Below are positions 1 to 6,500 of a stretch of DNA of 7,546 bases, piece by piece. A program made the position numbers and the translations under genes. Source of the DNA: Bdellovibrionaceae bacterium UBA2316 (GTDB taxonomy: Bacteria > Bdellovibrionota > Bdellovibrionia > Bdellovibrionales > Bdellovibrionaceae); the NCBI GenBank assembly GCA_002345205.1, contig DDVI01000057.1, positions 1 to 7,546 on the forward strand. Direction: 5' to 3'. Position 1 is the first letter of the stretch, and every line of letters starts with the position of its first letter. Under the pieces are notes generated by a model. It was not told the DNA's origin. It ran no database searches and worked only from the letters and a program-made list of their open reading frames with translations.

Positions 1-258
1 CCTGCTGACGGTTTCAATGCCGTCATTAGATGAATTTGACTTTTTAGGGTTTAAGTAGAAAAACTCGGAACTTTCCTCAATTTCACGGTATGGATTAAAG
101 AATTTAGACTTTAAGAAAATGTCCCAATAGTAATATTTAGTGCTTCTTGGCGTTGGGGATAGGCAATCCCAAAAGAACGATCTAGAAATAAACCCAAATT
201 TTTTTGCATAGATCACCGCCGTGTTGAGGCATTCGTTCTTACTCATCTGAGTTGCCAT
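1..258 (-). CDS. Unrecognised small protein, possible winged-helix DNA-binding domain (partial, C-terminus outside window)
   Basis: An open frame of 86 codons runs from an ATG at 258 leftward off the window edge with no stop. I do not recognise the family. The protein starts MATQMSKNECLNTAVIYA and is rich in aromatic residues (SFFWDCLS, KYYYWDIFL, EFFYLNP). The visible pattern is an N-terminal helix (about residues 7-20), a second helix with FFWD (28-31), a basic stretch followed by a YYYWDIFLKS helix (46-56), then a short strand EFFYLN (65-70). This order resembles a winged helix-turn-helix with its beta wing, as in replication-relaxation-type or transcriptional regulators, but that is inference from pattern alone. 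ATG 258 is preferred over the in-frame ATG at 246 because the purine stretch AGAAAAGA lies immediately before it; both ribosome sites are weak. It is divergent from the large YD-repeat gene, so it is not in the same operon. Confidence 0.6.
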   Translation of the reverse strand, partial: MATQMSKNECLNTAVIYAKKFGFISRSFFWDCLSPTPRSTKYYYWDIFLKSKFFNPYREIEESSEFFYLNPKKSNSSNDGIETVSR

Positions 259-490
259 TATCTTTTCTATTAGACAATTGGGGTAGTAAAACGAAATGAC
301 CACCGGTGAGTTTTCCGTTCTCAAACTTTGATTCTTGCCATAGATATTGATATTAGAGCATTTAAGTTGAATTAATCCTGTCAGAAAAAGTCGGTATCAT
401 ATTTATACACAATAAAAAATTGTTTAGACTAAAGTTATTTAATTTAAAGTCCGAAACTTTTAGCGAACCAATCTTAAGGGGAGCCATCTC
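259..490. promoter_or_regulatory. Divergent intergenic region with weak promoter-like elements
   Basis: This 232-base A+T-rich gap separates two diverging genes, so promoters for both should lie here. The best plus-strand candidate is TATCAT at 395-400 (five of six matches to the sigma-70 -10 box) with TTAATC at 372-377 as a poor -35, spacer 17. On the minus strand TATGAT (complement of 396-401) overlaps the same bases but has no good -35. GTAT at 394-397 and ATAC at 405-408 form a short imperfect dyad over the candidate boxes. AAAGT/ACTTT at 446-450 and 456-460 could form a 5-bp hairpin with a 5-base loop in the leader of the large gene. None of these is strong enough to name a regulator. 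No terminator is evident. Confidence 0.35.
476..483 (+). promoter_or_regulatory. Shine-Dalgarno site of the large YD-repeat gene
   Basis: AAGGGGAG lies 7 bases before the ATG at 491, close to ideal in sequence and spacing. An in-frame TAG at 461-463 lies upstream and no other in-frame ATG occurs between them, so this site fixes the start at 491. Confidence 0.85.
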
Positions 491-544
491 ATGTATCGCT
501 ATACGGCTATCGCTATTCTATTGTTTACTCAGTTAGTCCTTGCT
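491..544 (+). other. Sec signal peptide, residues 1-18
   Basis: The N-terminus MYRYTAIAILLFTQLVLA has one Arg, a hydrophobic core from about residue 5 to 17, and a type I signal peptidase site with Val at -3 and Ala at -1, giving a mature start QNNSDQ. There is no Cys at +1, so it is not a lipoprotein, and no twin-arginine motif. The mature protein should therefore act beyond the inner membrane. Confidence 0.85.
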
Positions 545-3500
545 CAAAACAACTCTGATCAAGTCGTGGTCTTTCCCAACAAAACCTATCGTGGCTCTTT
601 TAAACCAGTTAATCAAGCGACAGAGACTATAAAGGTTATCCCCGACGCGATCAAAAATAATTTCGTAATTAAGATGAAAAACGCCGATGGAAAGAATCAT
701 GAAAACGTCGTCTGTACAGGCGGAATCCTACAAAAGTATAGCTGTGGTCTTAGAAACTTGGCTAACTTACTATACAGAGAGTTGTTTCGTGTAGAGTATG
801 CCGAAATCACTTGGAACGGTAAGAAGGTAGTTGATGCAAGTACGTTCAACAAAAATGTCGCCCTACTTTCAGTTTCGGTAAAACCAGAGTTAAATAACTC
901 CCTGGTGATAAAATATAAGGGATTTTTTACCTCGTTTTTTTCACTTGGAATATACCGTCCTTCCTCACCGAAGGACACTACTGCTCCGACGATTTTGACT
1001 CAGCTACGTAGTAATACGTTCACAAATCAAAAATCGGTGACAGTAGAAATTCAAGATGTTTCAAATGTCACATCCACAGTGTCAATCAATGGGACTGTCA
1101 TTAAGTCTTCAACGGCAAAAAGTTTTACTTTTGATCTTATTAACGGAAACAACAATATTGAAATCAAATCTCAAGACCAGTTTAACAATATAGCTTCGCC
1201 GGTGTTGATTTCAAATGTCGTTTTAGATCAAGCGAGCCCAAGCATTGCACTGTCTTCGAATGCTCCCGTTTATGTTAATTCACTTCCTAAAACAATAGCG
1301 GTTCAACTTATATCAAGTGAGGCTCTAAAAACGCTAGTTGTGAATTCAAACCAGGTCTCCCTGGATGAGAGCGGGAAAATTGGCATTTACAGTATAAGCA
1401 TTTCTCAATCCGGCGCTAACGTTATCTCTGTTCAAGCGACCGACCTTGCCGGTAATGCATCAAATCAAAATTTATCTCTTTCCGTAATATTGGATAATGT
1501 AGTTCCTGCTATTTCTTTTGGCATAGCTGATGGTACCTTAACTAATCAAAGCTTACTTGTAATTCCAGTCAAAATTACAGAGGCCAATGATGTTCACTCT
1601 ATAATCAAAGTGAATGGTATCGACGTGCTTCGAACCGGTGCTAAGGAATTTGATTTTGAGGCAAGCCTTTTACTAGAGGGCGAGAATCAGATTCAAATTG
1701 AAAGTACAGATATTGCCGGGAATGTATCTAGCTCTCCGATATTAAAGATACAAAGAGACACCGTTGCACCTGTATTGACGATCACTTCTCCAGTACCGAA
1801 TCAAATATTGCAAGATATCCAGTTTACTTTGTCGGGCTCGTTTAGCGAGGTGGTAAGCAAACTAAAAATAAACAATAAAGAAGTAGCTTTATCGTCAGAT
1901 AAAAAGTCATTTTCCATTCAGTATTTAACGCAGTACGAAGGAGTCCAAGAGATCCAGTTTTTAGCCGAAGACTTAGCCGGAAATATTTTAGAAAAGTCTA
2001 TCTCTATAGAAATTCATTCGCCCTTGCTTGTACCAGAGTTAATTTCTTTAACTCAAGTTGACGACCACGTTATTATTCACGGCGGACAGCAAGCCTCAAG
2101 ACCCGGTTTAACGATCAAAGCCAGCGAAGGTTTTTTAAGCTTTAACACTGATGAATCCGTTGTAAACCCGGACGGCAGTTTTTCATTAAAGCTGACCCCA
2201 TTTCAATCGGCGACAGTTTCTGTTGAAGACCCAAGAGTGAACCAAACTTCGTCCATCGTAGTTCAATTTAGCGGCATTACAAAGCTCTCTGGTATTATTC
2301 GTGATATAAACGATGTGGCCATTCCAAATGTGACTGTCTCTCTATCTGGAACCACGTTTCAAACCGTCACTAATGGCCAAGGGGCATTTAGTTTTGAACT
2401 TAATATCTCTGGTGACCAAACGCTAAACTTTGATGGCTCAACGGTCCCGACTTCTTTTACTGGACCGAATCGATACTTTTCAAAGTCTTCAATGTCTATA
2501 AATCTTGGGTACGCCCAGCAAAACATTTTAAATAGACCTGTTTATCTGACTCCGACTCTTTTAGATGGAACGCAGACGCAAGTTATAGCTAATCAGCCGG
2601 TCAATGTCAGCAGCTCACACGCTCCTGGGGTAGCATTAGCTGTCCCCTCTAACGCGAGTGTATTCCCCTCTGGCTCTGGTCAAGGCAGTATCAATATTAT
2701 GACCATTCCTTCGGATAAAGTCACAGTACCAGTTCCAGCCAGCGCAGTTCCAAATGAAGTGGTTTCTTTGGAGCCATCAGGATTAAAATTTAATCAACGA
2801 GTAGAGCTTACCTTGCCGAATTCCTATGAGCTTAAGCCAAACACGGATATGGTCATCTTTAGTATGAATTCTGCCAAAGGCGCTTGGGAAATTGATGGTA
2901 TCGCCAAAGTTTCTAGCGATGGACAAAAAATTAAGACCCTTCCTAATCAAGGAATCTCCCATTTTAGTATCGTTTATGCCGTTCCTTTGATGCCGACTTT
3001 GACTGGGTTAGTTGACAGTAACCTAAACGCTGTTGATAGCAGCAAAGATTCCTACGAAACAAGTTTGCAACTTCCATCGTTTAAAATGGGAGACGAATCG
3101 TTCTCGCCGCAATTGAAATACAAATCAAACTGGGCAAACCCCACTGCGTTTGTGTCTAATTATATCGAAATTCCAGAAAAGACGATTACATATTCTAAGT
3201 CTTCGGCGTCACAAACAAGCTCCTATAGCTCAGTATATGTAGGACAAACGTGCGATATTTTCCGGTGCTATTCTCGTTATGCAGATTTTTATACAAACAC
3301 GTTCTATAATTCGAGCGTAAACCAGCTTTCTAGTTACGTGCCGAACGGAATTAAATCTCAATTCTTCATTAGCTCGATTAAGTCCAGCGATATCGCAACC
3401 GGAAATATTTCTAGTGATCTATCGAAAGTAACGACCGAAATTTTCGACGATGGCGAGCGTAAGGGTCTAGTTTCAAAAATTGCCAATTTCTCTGACCTAA

Positions 3501-6500
3501 GCCAATTTTCTGCTTTACCGATGAGAAACATGGTGTCTTATGCTGTTGAACTAAAAGATCCAAGTACGAACAAATACCTTGAATCGGGACTTTATCCATC
3601 GCTAGCGAGGTATCAAATTCAGTTAAAAAATCTTACGATAAAAACCGTTCAAGACAGCGTGACTAACAAAGGAAGATTTGATTCTAGTTATATTCCCGTA
3701 GACCAAAGAAATATTCAGCAGAATACGACGACCACAAAAACCACGCTTGAAACCCAAGTGCTAAGCGACTTCCTTCCAAAAGATGTTACTGCAAACGTCG
3801 TAGTTCAAAACAAAGTTGAATCTGAATCCGGTCGCGGATGGAAAATTAACGGATACCAACAAATTCTAAATCCAGCAGCACGAAATATCGTAATTGAAGA
3901 AGCCGATGGCTCAGTGAGTACCTACGAGCTAAGTAATATCATTTCAACGGTCTATCAACCTAACAATGCTTCGATAAAATTAGACCAGGCTTTAGATTTC
4001 TCTCAGTGGCCGAAAATAGTTACAAGCTACGTTTCTGATAACGGAAAGAGTTACTTAGGAGAAGTTGATTTATCACAAGCTCAGCCATCTTCTATTTTAG
4101 GCCTATATGAAATAGGCTCAGCTTCCGGATCGCTTGGAAATCAGGGCACTTATATTTGTATCGAGTCCAATTACACTGGATCATTCTCTTCCACTCGACA
4201 CTCATACCTTTTTCAACCCCAACTGTCCAATTTAAGAAGGGCCGCAAATGGTAGATGGATTGCTTCTGATTCAAGATCGCATAGAGTAATCGAAATCGGA
4301 TCGGCACCTAAAGATATCGCGGGAAAAAATGCGTCCATCGAGGAAGTGCTAAGTTTAAATTTTGGCATTGAACGTATCGATGCAAATTTAGACGGCGTAA
4401 ATCAAACGTGCCAATCGGTGTTCGGGGCTGGCTGCGGAATGCCGGTCGTAGATCAGGCAAATTTATCGTGCACTTTAGCCCTACCTAATGAATGTCCTCC
4501 GGGAGTCATCTGTAAACCAAGTCCACCTAAAAAATTTATCGCTAGCACTGGTGATGGTTACCTTTCTACCTATGAAGGCGACGACGTTCAGGGCCTTGCG
4601 AACTCAGGTCCGAATGGGATTGGTCTAAATTCTCCACAAGGGGTGGCGATAGATAATCAGAATAATATCTATATTGCCGATTTTGGAAATAATCGCATTA
4701 GAAAAATAGATGCCCAAACCTCGACAATCTCTACTATTGCTGGAAATGGACAAAATTTAAATTTTCCAGAAAATCCTGGGTTAGGCACTAGCGCGTCGAT
4801 TTATCACCCGAAACAACTTTTACTCAATTCTCAAAATGAATTATTTATTTCAACCGAGAAAGGATTGATTTTAAAACTTAAAACAAACGGACAAATTGAA
4901 AAAGTCGCTGGATTGCCTGTGGAAGAGGGCGGTGTTTTTGCAAACCAAACAAATGCTCTTGTAATGGCTTTGAATAATCCAAATGGAATGGCCATTGATG
5001 AATTAAAAAATTACCTTTATGTTGCTGATACTGGTTATCACCGTGTAGTTAGAATCGACCTAGTCAACCAACAAGCTGATGTTATCGCCGGTAATGGTAG
5101 CTGCAACTTGCAAGTTAGCGGGGATGGATTTGCAGCGACGAGCGCTCCACTATGCAGTCCAACTTTTTTACATCTTGATAATGACAAAAATCTGATTGTC
5201 CAAGAATCGGGACGAAAGGCAATACGTAAAATTCAGTTTACTGAAGATAATCAATCACAAGACCTTACCTTTATTGCTAGTAGCAAAGATTTGTCCGTAT
5301 TGGTTAAACACGCTGATGGATCTTGGAGCCGAAAATATCGTGACGGCTCAAGTGTTACATTTAGTTCTCTAGGTCTTCAGGTGTCCTCTACGGATCGCCT
5401 TGGCAGACAAAATATCTTCAGCTATGACACGGAAAACAAGATCTCTAAAATTAGTTTTTTCACTGGACAAGAAATTACCTATTTCTACAGCGGTAGACTT
5501 TTAAATCGAATTCAAGATAGCTCAGGTCGATCCACCCAGTTTAGCTACACCGATGGAAAACTAACCAACGTTAGACTTCCAGACGGCACCGAAAAACAAT
5601 TTGAATACAATGAAAAAGGAATGCTCATTTCTGAAGAAAACCAACTTGGCCAAAAACTCACGATCGATTACCAATCAAGTAATCGTGTGAACAAAATAAA
5701 ACTAGCTGATAACAAAGAAGTTCAATGGAACGATGCCGTTTCCAAAACTCTCACTACGGGATCAAATGACAATAACTTACTTAAAGGTGTTGGGTTAGCA
5801 AGCAATCAAGGCAATTCTCAAATCACGGATAGTAATGGCGGCACCACTGTCTTAGTGCCTGACATTAATGGATATACTTCTATTGCTTCAAATGCGATGG
5901 GGGCGCAAACTACAATAAATCGGGATTTTGAAGGTTTACCTCTAGCTATTGTTCGCCCAACTGGGCATGCAACCCATTTTTCTTACGATCCGTTAACTAG
6001 AGACGTGGCTTCAACGAGTGAGTATTACAATTTAGATACCGATCCGGTCGTAAGAAAATTCACTTACAATTCATTCGGTCAAGTTTTGACCGAGACTCAA
6101 TCTGTTAGAGGTGCAGCGGATCAAACCACGGTAAAAGAATACTCAAGCGAGGGACTACTTCTTAAAGTGACTTCTCCGGACGGAAGTAAAATCGAAATGA
6201 CCTACGATACCAACGGTTTCATGAAAACTAAGACCATGTTCCCGTCCCTAGCAGCGGCCGGCCCGACAACGACGTTTATAAGAAATCAAAAGGGCTGGGT
6301 TACAAAACTTATTGGTCCCGATAGCAAAGAGGTCAATTTCTCGTATGATGCTGCCGGAAATGTAATTGAGAAAATCGAAAATATCTCGGTATCAACAACC
6401 GCTATAACGAAATTTGAATATGATATTTTTAATCGTCTGACTCAGGTGACCTCCCCTAAAAACGAAATCACCAAGTATTCGTATGATGAACTAGGAAATC

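Noticed and set aside
199..205. Seven-base T run (A run in the minus-strand gene) as a slippage site
   Set aside because: It encodes Lys-Lys-Phe in an open frame and is too short to argue for programmed slippage.
301..308. Palindrome CACCGGTG as an operator
   Set aside because: An 8-base palindrome is expected by chance and there is no second copy nearby.
410..422. CAAT/ATTG inverted repeat around an A run as a terminator
   Set aside because: The stem is only four A/T-rich pairs and no gene ends here, as both neighbours diverge.
491..560. Lipoprotein signal
   Set aside because: There is no Cys near the end of the hydrophobic segment; the first Cys is residue 75.
916..943. T6 and T7 runs as possible phase-variation tracts in the large gene
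   Set aside because: Runs of six and seven T are expected in an A+T-rich gene coding Phe-Phe, and the frame is intact. Nothing shows variation.
697..978. Minus-strand open frame of 93 codons
   Set aside because: It lies wholly inside the large plus-strand gene, antisense to its N-terminal domain, with no ribosome site or recognisable protein pattern. It is a shadow of the coding frame.
3411..3599. Minus-strand open frame of 62 codons
   Set aside because: Antisense to the plug-like region of the large gene; short and with no family resemblance.
4092..4307. Minus-strand open frame of 71 codons
   Set aside because: Antisense to the region around the lone NHL-like blade; composition is that of a chance frame.
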